From assembly GCA_947624205.1 (NCBI GenBank), contig CANQJI010000011.1, positions 1 through 44,647 on the forward strand: a DNA stretch of 44,647 nt, read 5' to 3'. The notes beneath the pieces were generated by a model. That model was given only the letters and a program-made list of their open reading frames with translations, searched no databases and was not told the origin of the DNA. Each line of letters opens with the position of its first letter. Position 1 is the first letter of the stretch. Origin of the DNA: an uncultured Akkermansia sp. GTDB lineage: Bacteria; Verrucomicrobiota; Verrucomicrobiia; Verrucomicrobiales; Akkermansiaceae. Positions 7,152 to 17,700 of the stretch are shown here, piece by piece. Position numbers and translations under genes: made by a program.

Positions 7152-8678
7152 ATGAATCAATTCTCGCAAGAAATCAACCCAGAGGCGCGCAAACCGAAAG
7201 GTTCACCCTTAGTTTGGATAAACTTTTTTCTGCTGGGCATCATCGTGCTTGCATGCAACTACATTGGATGCCAAGAGTATGGGCGTAAGGATCTTACGGA
7301 AGAAGAGCGATACACAATTTCGGAGCGTACGGTGAATGTATTGACGTCCGAACGTATTCGTTCTCGAGAGACCCCTGTGCACATCATTTTCGCTTTCAAG
7401 CGCTCAACACCCAATTACGCTCGCATGCGCAGTCTGCTGGAAGAATATGTGCGTTATGGTAAGGGCAAAGTCAAGCTGGAATGCTTTGATCCTATGCGCC
7501 AGCCGAATAGAGCGCGAGAAATTTCTCAAATCTATGGCGTGGATTTTAAGCAAAATCTCTGCCTGATCGATGCTCGAAAAGATCCCACCACTCCCCTGCG
7601 CACATTTGAGGGAGAAAAAAGCGAACGCAAACATGTGCGCATCCGCCCGGGCACCTCATTCGTCAAATACGAAACCTTGCCGGATGAATCCCGTCGCGCC
7701 GTGGCTCTCATGATGGACGAAGTCGTCTGTTCCGCTATCACGGAGGCTGTGGAGGGCGATATGCGGCACATGTACGTGGCAGAGGGCAAGGGAGGAGTTT
7801 CTCGAGATGACCAAAGCCTGTTGGAGAATCTCGGGCGCATCGTTTCCTCCCTCAACATACAGCTCTCATGGGTCAATCTGAACGAAATTGAGACCCTGCC
7901 TGAAAATGCGGAAGGGCTCGTTATTGTATCTCCTCAGGTTGATTTTACAGAACACGAACTCGGGGTCGTGCGCGAATTCTGGGAGCGTGAAAACGGGCGT
8001 CGCGCTCTTTTCATTGCTCTCGATCCTACCAACACGAATTTGCCATATTTCTACCGCTTCCTGCGTGAACAAGGTGTCCGCCCCAATATGGATCGGGTTC
8101 TTTTGCGAGATCGCAAGCGTGCCTATTACGACATCTCTGCCGTCTTTCCAAAAAGCCTCAATTGCACAGAGAAATTCTGGAACAGCACCACTCACATTGA
8201 GGGCCAGTCCATGTCTTTCACCTTGGAGCATGGGGATGAAAATGAGGCCTCCCTTCGTCGCCTCGCCAGCTACCCCATTCTCATGAGCACGGCTGATTAT
8301 TACGGCGAATCCAGCCCCACGCTTGATCCCTCCTTTGATCCTCGAGAGGATCGCGCCGGTCCTCTTTGCCTGGGCGCAGCAGTCACCAAAGGTGCTACTC
8401 AGTCTCCGAACAACATGGCGACCATGCTGGTATTGGGGAATATCGACATGCTGCAGAGAAGCAATGCACGCACTGAACAGCAGGATTACTTGCACACGCT
8501 TTGGGCATGGATGTGCAACCGTCCGGAATACGGAGGGAAAAGCGCGAACCAGGATCTGACGATGAAGATTGATCTGAATCGTCATTCCCGCAATGCTCTC
8601 GAATACCTGACTCTTCTCATCATGCCGCTTTTGGCTCTGCTGGTTGCTTTCATTCTCTGGCAGTCGCGCCGTCACTGA
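7152..8678 (+). CDS. GldG-like ABC transporter auxiliary protein
   Basis: This 508-residue protein is anchored by one helix near residues 18-38 (WINFFLLGIIVLACNYIGC) and one at the C-terminus (LTLLIMPLLALLVAFILW). Between them lies a large periplasmic region of the ABC_transp_aux (PF09822) type. RYTISERTVNVLTSERI resembles the family's opening motif (YxLSxxTxxVLxxL), and the middle has GLVIVSPQVDFTEHELGVVR, the GATase-like half. The family always accompanies ABC-2 permeases and ATPases as here, but its biochemical role is unknown. Cotranscribed with its neighbours. Confidence 0.88.
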   Translation: MNQFSQEINPEARKPKGSPLVWINFFLLGIIVLACNYIGCQEYGRKDLTEEERYTISERTVNVLTSERIRSRETPVHIIFAFKRSTPNYARMRSLLEEYVRYGKGKVKLECFDPMRQPNRAREISQIYGVDFKQNLCLIDARKDPTTPLRTFEGEKSERKHVRIRPGTSFVKYETLPDESRRAVALMMDEVVCSAITEAVEGDMRHMYVAEGKGGVSRDDQSLLENLGRIVSSLNIQLSWVNLNEIETLPENAEGLVIVSPQVDFTEHELGVVREFWERENGRRALFIALDPTNTNLPYFYRFLREQGVRPNMDRVLLRDRKRAYYDISAVFPKSLNCTEKFWNSTTHIEGQSMSFTLEHGDENEASLRRLASYPILMSTADYYGESSPTLDPSFDPREDRAGPLCLGAAVTKGATQSPNNMATMLVLGNIDMLQRSNARTEQQDYLHTLWAWMCNRPEYGGKSANQDLTMKIDLNRHSRNALEYLTLLIMPLLALLVAFILWQSRRH

Positions 8679-8718
8679 TCTTCGTTATACCAAGCACATA
8701 AAGATTTATATCCGTCGC

Positions 8719-10983
8719 ATGAAAAGAATCTTCGCCACTTTGCTGCTCTCGATTCTCATGCTTATCAGCGTGGGGGCAGCTGTGGTGTTGTTTATCGATG
8801 GAAGTCTTGCTCGTCTCACAGGATGGTACCATTTCCGTCCGGGCATGTCTCTCTTTCCCCAGGAAAATTTGTCACGACTCGAGGAAGTCTCATGGATGCG
8901 TATCCACGACCTCCACGACACTATTGAGTGCACGAGGGAGGATGACGGCTCATGGTGGATCACAGCTCCCTTCCGCGATCGCATGGCTCCGGCTGCCGTC
9001 CGTGCCATCATTGACTTCACTGCCACCGCTAAATTAATCGATACTCTTCCCCTCAACAACACGACGCGCGCCGGTATACGAGAATTCGGTGTTGATACGA
9101 CTCCTCATACCATCACTTTGAAAATTCGGACCGGTGACGGAGAAATGAGCACCATAGCGCGCTACACGCTAGGGAGTCCTTCTCCGTGGCTCGCAGATGC
9201 TGAGGATGGCAAGCACTTGCTGCCCACGACCTACCTGCGCACCGATTTTTATGGAAGGGACAAACGCATTCACGTCGTGAGTGGAGATATCCTTCCGCTT
9301 TTTAAGAATGGTTTGGGAGGACTACGAGATCCGCATCCTCTGCAATTTGAAGAATCATCCTTACTGCGCATTGAGCTGCAGCAGCGTGCTAACCCCGGTC
9401 AGCCCCCCTCTGAGCCTCTAATTTTGGAACGAGTCAGCGGGCAATCTCCGTGGACCATCCAATCACCCTGCCTGACTGAGGCGGCACAGGACTCCATGGA
9501 CACGCTTGTGTCGAAACTTATCAAACTGCGTGCTATCCGTATTGATGACCCGGGCGCTGTCCCTCTGCCGGAAGAGCCGGAAAAAATTCTCACTTTTTCG
9601 ATGGAAGGGGGAAAATCTGTTGTATTTAAGTTGTTTCCTGCGTTCAATTCTTCGACGGATGGTCGGCGCCTCTGCTATGCAACGGTAAGTGATCGTCCCG
9701 TGGTTTTCACCCTGGCAGTGGAACCTCGACTGCGGCGCCGGGGTAGCGGTTTTGCCGCTGTTGCGAATGCCATGCTATCCCTGCCGGTACTTCCGAAGGA
9801 ACAGCGCATTCGCATCCGTGAAGCTCAGCAGTGGGTGTACCTGGAAGATTTTCCGCTTGCGTTGTCTCAACTCCGTTCGCGGCAGTTTACTCGTATCGCT
9901 GCTGCAGACGTTGACAAAGCCGTGCTCTTTTCTCGTTTCGACCGTTTTCCTTTACGTCTCCGCCGCATTCCGGGTGATTCCGAGGGACAGGTGAAGGATG
10001 TGTGGATGTTCTCTGCCGAGGGACTTCCCTTCGCCGAGGCGGATCCTGAAATTGTCGATTCTTTCCTCAATGGTCTCAGTTCCGTCCCGATCGAAGAAGT
10101 GCTGGAGGATATCCCTCCTGCGGCGAATATCGGAGAAGTTCGCGAAAAATATGGATTGAACCGTCCGGATTACGAACTCCTCATGCAGCCTCGTGAGTGT
10201 GCAATCAGGGCTGTACTTTTCGGGGTCGATATGCCCCTAGTGCGCGATCGTTTGCCTTGCTCTTTCAGTCTCAAAAGGGAAAAAATTGGGAACAAACGTT
10301 ATTGGGTGGGTATGGAAAACGATTCACTGACGGTGTGTCGATTGAGTCCGAAGCTTATGAAGCTTTTCTCCACATCTGCTCTCTACTGGAAGAAAAGGAA
10401 TCTCACAAACTTTCCCGTTTCTGCGCTCAGAACCCTCACGTTGGCATATCAAAAGGCGCCGCTTGTGTTGCACTACGACTACATAGGCGAGTCATGGACC
10501 GGCACGTTGGGCAACGACGATGTTACTCCTCGTATTAATCCTCATCGCACCAATTTTTATGTGCGGCACCTGCAAAATATCCGTGTGCGGCAGTGGTTGA
10601 GAGCAGATGACGAAGAGGCTCTCGCAGCCTTGCAGGAGCCGGCTTTCACCGTAAGGTTTGATCTCGAAATTACCGATTACTCGGATCTTGAGCAGCTTGT
10701 TATGGATACCCCTACGGAGGACAAATCCTTTGATGGCACAACTACGCGTACAGAATACGTGAAGGACATGCTTTCTGAAAAAGATGAGACTGATGCCACG
10801 CTCCGTGATCTCGCTGTGGGAGAGAGAAAAGTAGAGAAGAAAACGATCACTATTGATATTGCCCCGACGAATACGACTTCCCGCAAGCCGCTTTTCTACG
10901 GTCGTATTCGAGAAGACGGGTCCATCTTCATCCTCTCCTATGACGATGCTCAGGGGCTGGATGGTCAGCTGCTGGACAAATAA
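8719..10983 (+). CDS. DUF4340-domain envelope protein
   Basis: This protein of 754 residues starts at the ATG at 8719 with a membrane anchor (MKRIFATLLLSILMLISVG, then AAVVLFIDG). I take it rather than an earlier ATG at 8644, which would overlap the GldG-like gene. The extracytoplasmic part contains DUF4340-type segments: WWITAPFRDRMAPAAVRAII, a LPLNN spacer, then FGVDTTPHTITLKI with YTLGSPSPW. DUF4340 proteins commonly sit directly after GldA-GldF-GldG-like operons, as here, and are thought to belong to the same envelope complex. No catalytic residues are evident. The length exceeds that of many DUF4340 proteins, and the C-terminal third is lineage-specific. Confidence 0.8.
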   Translation: MKRIFATLLLSILMLISVGAAVVLFIDGSLARLTGWYHFRPGMSLFPQENLSRLEEVSWMRIHDLHDTIECTREDDGSWWITAPFRDRMAPAAVRAIIDFTATAKLIDTLPLNNTTRAGIREFGVDTTPHTITLKIRTGDGEMSTIARYTLGSPSPWLADAEDGKHLLPTTYLRTDFYGRDKRIHVVSGDILPLFKNGLGGLRDPHPLQFEESSLLRIELQQRANPGQPPSEPLILERVSGQSPWTIQSPCLTEAAQDSMDTLVSKLIKLRAIRIDDPGAVPLPEEPEKILTFSMEGGKSVVFKLFPAFNSSTDGRRLCYATVSDRPVVFTLAVEPRLRRRGSGFAAVANAMLSLPVLPKEQRIRIREAQQWVYLEDFPLALSQLRSRQFTRIAAADVDKAVLFSRFDRFPLRLRRIPGDSEGQVKDVWMFSAEGLPFAEADPEIVDSFLNGLSSVPIEEVLEDIPPAANIGEVREKYGLNRPDYELLMQPRECAIRAVLFGVDMPLVRDRLPCSFSLKREKIGNKRYWVGMENDSLTVCRLSPKLMKLFSTSALYWKKRNLTNFPVSALRTLTLAYQKAPLVLHYDYIGESWTGTLGNDDVTPRINPHRTNFYVRHLQNIRVRQWLRADDEEALAALQEPAFTVRFDLEITDYSDLEQLVMDTPTEDKSFDGTTTRTEYVKDMLSEKDETDATLRDLAVGERKVEKKTITIDIAPTNTTSRKPLFYGRIREDGSIFILSYDDAQGLDGQLLDK

Positions 10984-11000
10984 TAACGCAATTTTTTTCC

Positions 11001-11066
11001 ATGAACATCCTACATACCACCCTAAGAAGAACTATGAACATCCGACATATCACCCTAAGGAGAATC
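11001..11066 (+). repeat. 33-bp tandem duplication over the fucosidase start
   Basis: Two adjacent 33-bp units (11001-11033 and 11034-11066) differ at only a few bases. Each begins with ATG and ends in a purine-rich AAG(A/G)AGAA. They encode MNILHTTLRRT and MNIRHITLRRI, so the duplication copies a start codon together with a potential ribosome site. Confidence 0.75.
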
Positions 11067-12929
11067 CCCCGATGGCTTCCGGCATTCTGCTTTTTTACCG
11101 GTCTTATGCCCTTCCCCTCCTCCGTTGCTGTCGAACCTCCTGCCCCATGCGGAGCAGTGCCCACGGAGCAGCAAGTCAAATGGCTGCGCATGGAGTGGTA
11201 CGCCTTCGTTCACTTCGGCATCAATACTTTCACCGGCAGAGAATGGGGATATGGGGATGAAGAGCCTGCGCTTTTCAATCCGTCCGACTTCGATCCTGAA
11301 TCTGCCGTGAAAATTTTTAAGAAAGCGGGGATGACCGGCATGATATACACGGCAAAACACCACGATGGCTTTTGTCTCTGGCCCACTAAGTCGACGACGC
11401 ACAATGTCACTAAATCTCCATGGATGAAAGGAAAGGGAGACGTTGTCAAAGGTTTCGCCGCCGCATGCAAGAAGGAGGGGATCAAATTTGGCGCTTACCT
11501 TTCTCCGTGGGATCGTAACAATGCCGCATACGGGCGTCCCGGCTACCTGAAAGTCTACGAAAAGCAGATTCGCGAGCTGCTTACGAATTACGGTCCGATC
11601 TTTGAAATGTGGTTTGATGGCGCCAATGGCGGCGATGGCTATTACGGCGGAACCCGGGAAAAGAGGAATATAGGCAATGCCGATGAATATTACAACTTTG
11701 AGCGTCTCGTCAAGCTCATACGTTCAATTCAGCCCGATTGCATCGTCTGGGGCGCAGCACAGCATGGTGATGTGAAGTGGGGAGGCTCGGAAAAGGGCTT
11801 CGTGAAATATCCATGCTGGAATGTGATTAACCTGGATACCCCTGATGAAAAGTGGATATCTTTGGAGGCGGATACCACCATCAACAAAGCAGGATGGTTC
11901 TGGCATCCCGGACAGCAATCGAGCGTGAAATCTCCGGAGCAACTCATGCAGGTGTATTATGACAGTGTGGGACGCGGCGCCAATCTCATTCTCAACCTGG
12001 CTATGGATCGTTCCGGCAAGCTGGATGCGGCCGATGTCGCTGCTTTAAATGCCTTGGCGTCAATGCGTCGCAAGCTCCTGTCCCAGGATTTTGCCCTCGG
12101 TGCCGAAGCCTCCGCCAGCGAAGTTCGAGGGAATGATGATGCCTTCAGAGCCGCCAATGCAACAGATGGCAATATCGAAACCTACTGGTGCCCGGAGAAC
12201 AAGACAACGAAGGATTGTTGGCTGGAAATCAAGCTGCCGAAAGAGGCGACTTTTGACGTAGTTCGCCTGCGAGAACAGATTCGTCTCGGGCAGCGTGTCA
12301 AGTCGTTCCGTCTGGAAGCTTTCCTGGGTGGCACTTGGCAGATAATTGACAAAGGAGGCATGACAATCGGAAACCAGGTGCTGCGAAAACTTGAAGAGCC
12401 TGTTACGACCGACCGCGTCCGCCTCGTTATCACAGATTCTCGCGCCTGCCCGTGCATCAGCGAATTCTCGCTCCTGCGTCATCCGGATCCGGTTGCTGTG
12501 GATGAGGCGTTGCCTCAGGGCGACGCATCGGAGGAGATCGCCACCCCCCTGCCCCGCGATAAATGGACGAGCAAAATGCCCGGAGGCGCAAAAGCCTGGG
12601 ATGGAGATGATTCCTCCTTCTGGCAGGGGAAGGGGAACAAACTCATTGTAAACCTTGGTGAAGAAATATCCTTTTCCGGATTCACTTATCTTCCCAAACA
12701 AAATGGAAATTTCAACGGCATGACGGATCGTTACCGCTTTGAGGTGAGTTCAGACGGAAAAAAATGGGAAGAAATTACCTCGGGCGAGTTCCCAAATATC
12801 CGCGCTAACCCCATTCTGCAAACGGTCACATTCGGTCGGAAAGTGAAAGCCCGTTTTTTCCGCTTCATCGGCACTTCGGCTCTGGAAGGCAAGGGGGCTT
12901 CTGCAGCAGAGCTTAACCTCCTGAAATAA
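11034..12929 (+). CDS. Exported alpha-L-fucosidase, GH29, with F5/8-type C domains
   Basis: The gene encodes 631 residues from the ATG at 11034, or 642 from 11001. The later ATG has AAGAAG 5 bp upstream and gives a normal signal peptide (MNIRHITLRRIPRWLPAFC ...). The GH29 catalytic barrel covers about residues 40-340: WYAFVHFGINTFTGREWG, YTAKHHDGFCLW and the nucleophile region MWFDGANGG, whose Asp is the family's catalytic nucleophile. Then come two F5/8 type C (CBM32-like) modules, one around ATDGNIETYWCPENK and one around AWDGDDSSFWQGKGN. It should cleave terminal fucose from glycans such as mucin outside the cytoplasm. It follows the DUF4340 gene by about 50 bp. Confidence 0.93.
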   Translation: MNIRHITLRRIPRWLPAFCFFTGLMPFPSSVAVEPPAPCGAVPTEQQVKWLRMEWYAFVHFGINTFTGREWGYGDEEPALFNPSDFDPESAVKIFKKAGMTGMIYTAKHHDGFCLWPTKSTTHNVTKSPWMKGKGDVVKGFAAACKKEGIKFGAYLSPWDRNNAAYGRPGYLKVYEKQIRELLTNYGPIFEMWFDGANGGDGYYGGTREKRNIGNADEYYNFERLVKLIRSIQPDCIVWGAAQHGDVKWGGSEKGFVKYPCWNVINLDTPDEKWISLEADTTINKAGWFWHPGQQSSVKSPEQLMQVYYDSVGRGANLILNLAMDRSGKLDAADVAALNALASMRRKLLSQDFALGAEASASEVRGNDDAFRAANATDGNIETYWCPENKTTKDCWLEIKLPKEATFDVVRLREQIRLGQRVKSFRLEAFLGGTWQIIDKGGMTIGNQVLRKLEEPVTTDRVRLVITDSRACPCISEFSLLRHPDPVAVDEALPQGDASEEIATPLPRDKWTSKMPGGAKAWDGDDSSFWQGKGNKLIVNLGEEISFSGFTYLPKQNGNFNGMTDRYRFEVSSDGKKWEEITSGEFPNIRANPILQTVTFGRKVKARFFRFIGTSALEGKGASAAELNLLK

Positions 12930-12945
12930 AAACTGTTTTATCGCT

Positions 12946-13800
12946 GTGTGGGTCTGGCATAAAAGCATACGTACAAAGGAGGAGGCAGAGTGGTCCGCGC
13001 TTCTTGGCTCTCTGCCGGGTGTTGTTTTCTCCTCTCTGCCCGGAAAGGAGCGCATCGATGTGCGCTGCTACAGTGATGAGCCGACGACACCCCTGGCGCT
13101 CTATTCGGCGTACGGCGGGAGTTTCTCGCCCGTGGAGGAAAAAGATTGGGTTGCAGCCACTGCTCCGGCACAGGTTGCTCCCCTGCTTATCCGCGGCAAG
13201 CTCGTCATCTATTCCTCTGCGGAACAGCTCCCTGCTCTCCAGCGGCGCTATCCGGGGCGCGTGCTGCTGCAATTCCCGGCAGAATGTGCATTTGGAACCG
13301 GTCACCATGCCACCACAGCCACCTGCCTGCGCCTGCTGTGCGATGAAGCAAGAAAACGCGCCGGTTTGCCCTGGAAGCTTATTGATGCCGGCTGCGGGAC
13401 GGGCATTTTGGCATTGGCCGCCCTGCGACTCGGGGCACAGAGCGCCGTTGCTTTCGACTTCGATCCCAATGCGGTGGAGATTACACAGCGCAACATTGCA
13501 CGCAATGGAGGGGCTCCCTCCCTTCACTTGCTGCAGGCGGATGTGTTCGATTGGACAGCCGCCCCGCAGGAGCGAGCTCATGTGATTGTGGCAAATCTTT
13601 TCTCCACGATCTTGCAACGTGCCTTTCCTCGTCTCATCCAATCTTTTGTGAGGAATCACCCCGGCGTCCTTATCGCCTCCGGCATCCTGCGGGACCAGGC
13701 GGATGACACCATTCGAAGCGGTTGTGCAGCCGGTTTGCAACTTGCCAAAAAGGTGACCCGCGGCAAATGGGTCACTTTGCAATTTGTCTACAACGTATGA
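12946..13800 (+). CDS. prmA: Ribosomal protein L11 methyltransferase-like
   Basis: This 284-residue protein uses GTG at 12946, the first start in frame after the fucosidase stop. The core is PrmA-like: FPAECAFGTGHHATTATCL (compare AFGTGxHPTT), SAM-binding LIDAGCGTGILALAALRLGA near residue 145, acidic AFDFDPNAVE, and VIVANLFSTIL in place of the usual NI(L) motif. PrmA trimethylates ribosomal protein L11. The N-terminal half is divergent, and the target is inferred. Its stop overlaps the tsaB start (ATGA), so the two are translationally coupled. Confidence 0.85.
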   Translation: MWVWHKSIRTKEEAEWSALLGSLPGVVFSSLPGKERIDVRCYSDEPTTPLALYSAYGGSFSPVEEKDWVAATAPAQVAPLLIRGKLVIYSSAEQLPALQRRYPGRVLLQFPAECAFGTGHHATTATCLRLLCDEARKRAGLPWKLIDAGCGTGILALAALRLGAQSAVAFDFDPNAVEITQRNIARNGGAPSLHLLQADVFDWTAAPQERAHVIVANLFSTILQRAFPRLIQSFVRNHPGVLIASGILRDQADDTIRSGCAAGLQLAKKVTRGKWVTLQFVYNV

Positions 13801-14426
13801 ATATACTAGCCCTTGAATGTTCTTCTCCTCATGCATCCATCGCGTTGCAGGCCCCCTGCTCCGTAGAGCGTTCCTGGACGGCAGAAAGGAATCACGACGC
13901 GTTTCTCTTTCCCGCTTTGCAAGACTGTCTGCAATCTCTCGGGGAGCAGGGTGAACTGTCGCTCATCCTGGTCGGTACCGGTCCGGGGAGCTATGGGGGG
14001 GTGCGAGTGGCGCTGGCAGCCGCTGCAGGGGTTGCTCTTGTGCGCCATTCCCGCGTGGTGCCCATTCCCTCCTGGGAACCACTTGCTGCCTCGACCGGCT
14101 GCCGGGTGCTCTCCGATGCACGTCGTGGGGGCTGGGCTCTCTACAGCTCGGGCGGCGCTATCGAGGTCTTTGACTCGGCGGATCCCGTTCGACTCCTCAT
14201 TGAGCGGGGGGAGGATCTTCGTTCCGGAGAAGCCCACTTCCTGCTCGCTCGCGCGGGTCTTCCTCTGCAGCATGCCGGTCTCATTCCTACGGCCCGGCAG
14301 CTCATTGATCACTGGCTCTCACTCTCTTCCGAGAGGCAGGAGGAACTCGCCGCCAAACCCGCAGAGCCGCTTTACGTACGCCCACCGCATATCACTGAAG
14401 CTAAACGCAAACCCTGGGAATTCTGA
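13797..14426 (+). CDS. tsaB: TsaB-like tRNA threonylcarbamoyladenosine biosynthesis protein
   Basis: This 209-residue protein starts at the ATG at 13797, which overlaps the prmA stop by 4 bp and begins MNILALECSSPHASIAL, the TsaB opening. The family motif appears as VGTGPGSYGGVRVALAAAAG (usual form GPGSFTGLRIG). TsaB has an ASKHA fold without catalytic activity and is the hub of the TsaBDE complex that makes t6A37 in tRNAs reading ANN codons; it is normally essential. The C-terminus is short, as is usual for TsaB. Confidence 0.88.
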   Translation: MNILALECSSPHASIALQAPCSVERSWTAERNHDAFLFPALQDCLQSLGEQGELSLILVGTGPGSYGGVRVALAAAAGVALVRHSRVVPIPSWEPLAASTGCRVLSDARRGGWALYSSGGAIEVFDSADPVRLLIERGEDLRSGEAHFLLARAGLPLQHAGLIPTARQLIDHWLSLSSERQEELAAKPAEPLYVRPPHITEAKRKPWEF

Positions 14427-14433
14427 ATTTTAG

Positions 14434-14793
14434 ATGCCTGATGATTCTCCAGCGTCTCCCGTTCACGCCTGCCTGCGCTGCGGCGCTTGCTGCCGGTGGG
14501 AGGGAGATGTGTGCCTCACTGAGGCGGATATTTCCGTCATCGCTGCTTTCCTGCGATTGGAGGAAGAGGAATTCATCAATACGTACTGCCGTTTGCAACG
14601 CAACAGAAGAGGGCTTTCACTCATAGATCACGCGGATGGCTCCTGCATCATGCTGGGGGCTGATAATGCCTGCCGCATCCAGCCCGTGAAACCCCGGCAG
14701 TGTCGTGATTTCCCTCTCCGTTGGAACTTCCCCGGCTGGGAGTCTCGTTGCCCTGCTTCGGCAAATTGGAAAGGAGGCGCCGACGTATGTTGA
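14434..14793 (+). CDS. CxxCxxCC metal-cluster protein, YkgJ/UPF0153 family
   Basis: This 119-residue protein has the family signature CLRCGACCRW at residues 13-22, and more cysteines in CIMLGADNACRI and PRQCRDFPLRW. These cysteines are expected to bind zinc or an iron-sulphur cluster. The function is unknown. It begins 7 bp after tsaB, and its end overlaps the next gene by 7 bp (ATGTTGA). Confidence 0.85.
   Translation: MPDDSPASPVHACLRCGACCRWEGDVCLTEADISVIAAFLRLEEEEFINTYCRLQRNRRGLSLIDHADGSCIMLGADNACRIQPVKPRQCRDFPLRWNFPGWESRCPASANWKGGADVC
14771..14777 (+). promoter_or_regulatory. Strong ribosome binding site for the large ABC gene
   Basis: AAGGAGG lies within the end of the upstream gene, 9 bp before the ATG at 14787. 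It decides for that start over a TTG at 14721 in the same frame. Confidence 0.75.
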
Positions 14794-17700
14794 CGAAGCT
14801 TCGCCGTAATTTACTGGAAACGATGCTGCACCTGAAGCGGGGCTTGCTTCGCGTACGAGGTCTCCTTGTCGCTATCTTTGCCCGCGTGCCACGGCGCATC
14901 GGTCCGAAGGTTGAATCCCGCCGTGCGCACGCCGGCATCATTGCTGATCTCTTTGCCTCTATCATGAGCCGGGTAGATGGCCTTGGAGCGGAGGATATGG
15001 ATACCGTAATGGATATCCTGCGCTATGATTTCCCCAACGTGGAGCACAGTTGGCTCGCCGATCGCTTCCGCACGGCTTACCGTGCCGGCTTTCCACTGGA
15101 AGTTACTCTACGCCTTGCCGCCGCGAATCGTACCGAGGCAGAGCGCTACTCGCTCGCGCTGGAGATTCTCACCATTCTGCACCGTGCCGGCGGGGATCTC
15201 ACGAACCCCGAACTCTTTGCAGAGGTGACTCACGGTCTCGGTTTATCGGATGCCGATGAGCAGTTGGAGAGGCTGATTTCCACACCCGGAGCTACAGCGA
15301 CTCATCCCATCGAAGTGATTTCTTTTTCCAATCGCATAGCAGAGGGGAATGTGACTCTCTCTCCTGCAGATGGGCGTCTGAGTTTCCGCGCCGTGCGTTG
15401 CGTGAATTTGATTATCATCATCAATGATGCCCGCGCTCCGCTTTCCGTGCGTGGGCATACGCTGCACCAGGGGGATGTGATTCCGATCTCTTCCGGGCAA
15501 TCCGTCTCTCTCTCCGAAAGCTCGCTTTCCTTCGATATGATTCGTGGGTTTATCCTGGCCCGCCATGCCGGCATGCGCTATGTCTGCTACCTCAGCCTGG
15601 AGGGAGATGCAATCTCCATTTCCCGCCAGCGTCCGCTGAGCAGTGTGGCGCGCATTACTTTCGGATTGCACGTTGATCTGGAGGTGTTGCGCCGGGATGC
15701 CGACTTTGTCCTCGATGGCATTCCCCTGCAGCATGGCACCACCGTGTGCACCACTTTCTTCACTCCCTTTTCCATCCATGGTGCGGGTCCGTATACTTTT
15801 GCGGATCTCCGCGATACCGGCGATTCCGGGCACAGTTACCTGCTGGATCCCCAGACACGCAAGGTGGTTGTCACCAATCTGCCGTACATGAATAAGCCCG
15901 GTGCGCTCATGCTCACTCCCGGTCTTGCTCCCGGCATGGTCTTTGAGGTGAGCTACTCGCGCGCCAGCAACAGGGGGCACCTTCACGTCATTGAAGACGC
16001 CACTCATGCGCTTACCGTAGAGAGCATACCGGTGCGCGGCGAGGCTGAGTTGAAGGATGGCGATCTCATTGCCCTGAGTTCCGTGCAATTTCTACGCTGC
16101 CGCTTTTCTGCCGGGGTGTTAGATGAGGAATCCAGCCTCATCACATCCCTGCATGTGCGCGGTCTCACCCGCGATTTTGTCCGCGCCGGGCGTGTGGTGG
16201 ATAACATCGATTTTTCCCTGCACCGTGGGGAGATGGCCTGCATTCTTGGGCCTAGCGGCTCGGGAAAATCCACCCTGCTCAGCCTTCTTGCAGGGCATCT
16301 CTCCCCCACTATGGGGTCCGTCCGCTACAACAGTGAATTGCTTACTCCGGACAACATTTCCCTGCGCCAGCATGTCGCTTTCATCCCTCATGAGGATATT
16401 CTTGATGAGGCGCTCACAGTGGAAGAGCATGTCTACCAGGCTTCCATCGCGCGCCGCCCTCGCCTTACGCACGCCGACCGCATGCGCCGCGTGCTCACTG
16501 TGCTGAATTTTGTGGGTCTTGGCTCCCTGACTAAGCGTTCTGTCGGTCGCGCCGGCGAACGAACCATTTCCGACGGTGAGCGTTCTCGCCTCAACCTGGG
16601 TCTGGATCTCACCGGAACGGCGGAGGTGTTCCTCATCGATGAACCTATCAGCGGGCTATCCTCCGGGGATGCTGAGAGAGTGATTCAAACCCTGGAAGGC
16701 ATGTCTGCCGGTCGCATTCTGCTCTGCACCCTGCACCGCCCCGCCCAGAGTATCCTGAACCGTTTCCACAAGGTGATGGTTCTTAATTCAAAGGGACAAA
16801 TGGCATTCTGGGGGACCCCCCAGGAGATGGTTCGCTATTTCCAGAATGCCGCCCGCGACATGGGGCTGCATGTAAGCCGCGAATCCGTCGCCGCAGGCGG
16901 GGCGGATTATGTCTTTGAAGTACTGGAAGCTCCCAACACCCATCTGGGGCGTCGATTCGCCGATCCCGGCATCTGGCAAGAACGTTTCGAGAGTTATTCG
17001 TATCGTCGTGAGGAGTCGCATCCCGCCCCCTCCCGACCGGAGAGCAGAGCCGATGATGAGTCCTCCCTATCGGCTCCGCCCATTCCCCCTGTGCCGCGAC
17101 GTACTGTTCCGGAATTGCTGCGCTTGTTTTACTTGTGGATCCTGCGTACCCTGCTCGGTCGTATTCGCAGTGGCATGGGGCTGTATGCTATGCTGCTGGA
17201 GGGTCCCCTGCTCGCTCTGCTCATCGCCGGCACTCTGCGCGCCGCTAGTGATACGCCCTACACATTCTACAAGGCGTTGCATATTAATGAATACCTCTTC
17301 CTTTCCCTCGTGCTGGCGATGTTTTTCGGGCTCACGGATGCCGCCTGTGAAATCCTTCGCGATCGCCTGCTGCTGCGCCGCGAGAGCAATTACAAGCCCT
17401 TCATTGCCGGCTACCTGCTGGCCAAGTGCCTCGTTATCACCGGTATTGCTGCTGTGCAGTGCACTCTGTATCTGCTGGTGGGCAACGCTATCCTGCGTAT
17501 CCACGAGATGTTTTGGCCCCACCTTGGCATCATGGTGCTCACCGCCTTTGTCGGCATTGCGCTTTCATTGATGGTTTCCGCCTTTGTCCGCTCCGAGCGG
17601 ACGGCGCTCAACATCGTGCCTCTGCTTCTCGTGCCACAGATTCTCCTCGCCGGCGCCCTCGTACGTTTTGAGGAGATGAATGAATTCGCCCCTCCTCTGC

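Noticed and set aside
7866..8675. A 269-codon minus-strand frame
   Set aside because: It is antisense to the GldG-like gene, which has family motifs.
12913..13836. A 307-codon minus-strand frame
   Set aside because: It is the shadow of prmA; the plus strand has SAM-binding motifs and an overlap with tsaB.
15243..16088. A 281-codon minus-strand frame
   Set aside because: It lies wholly inside the large ABC gene and has low protein-like character.
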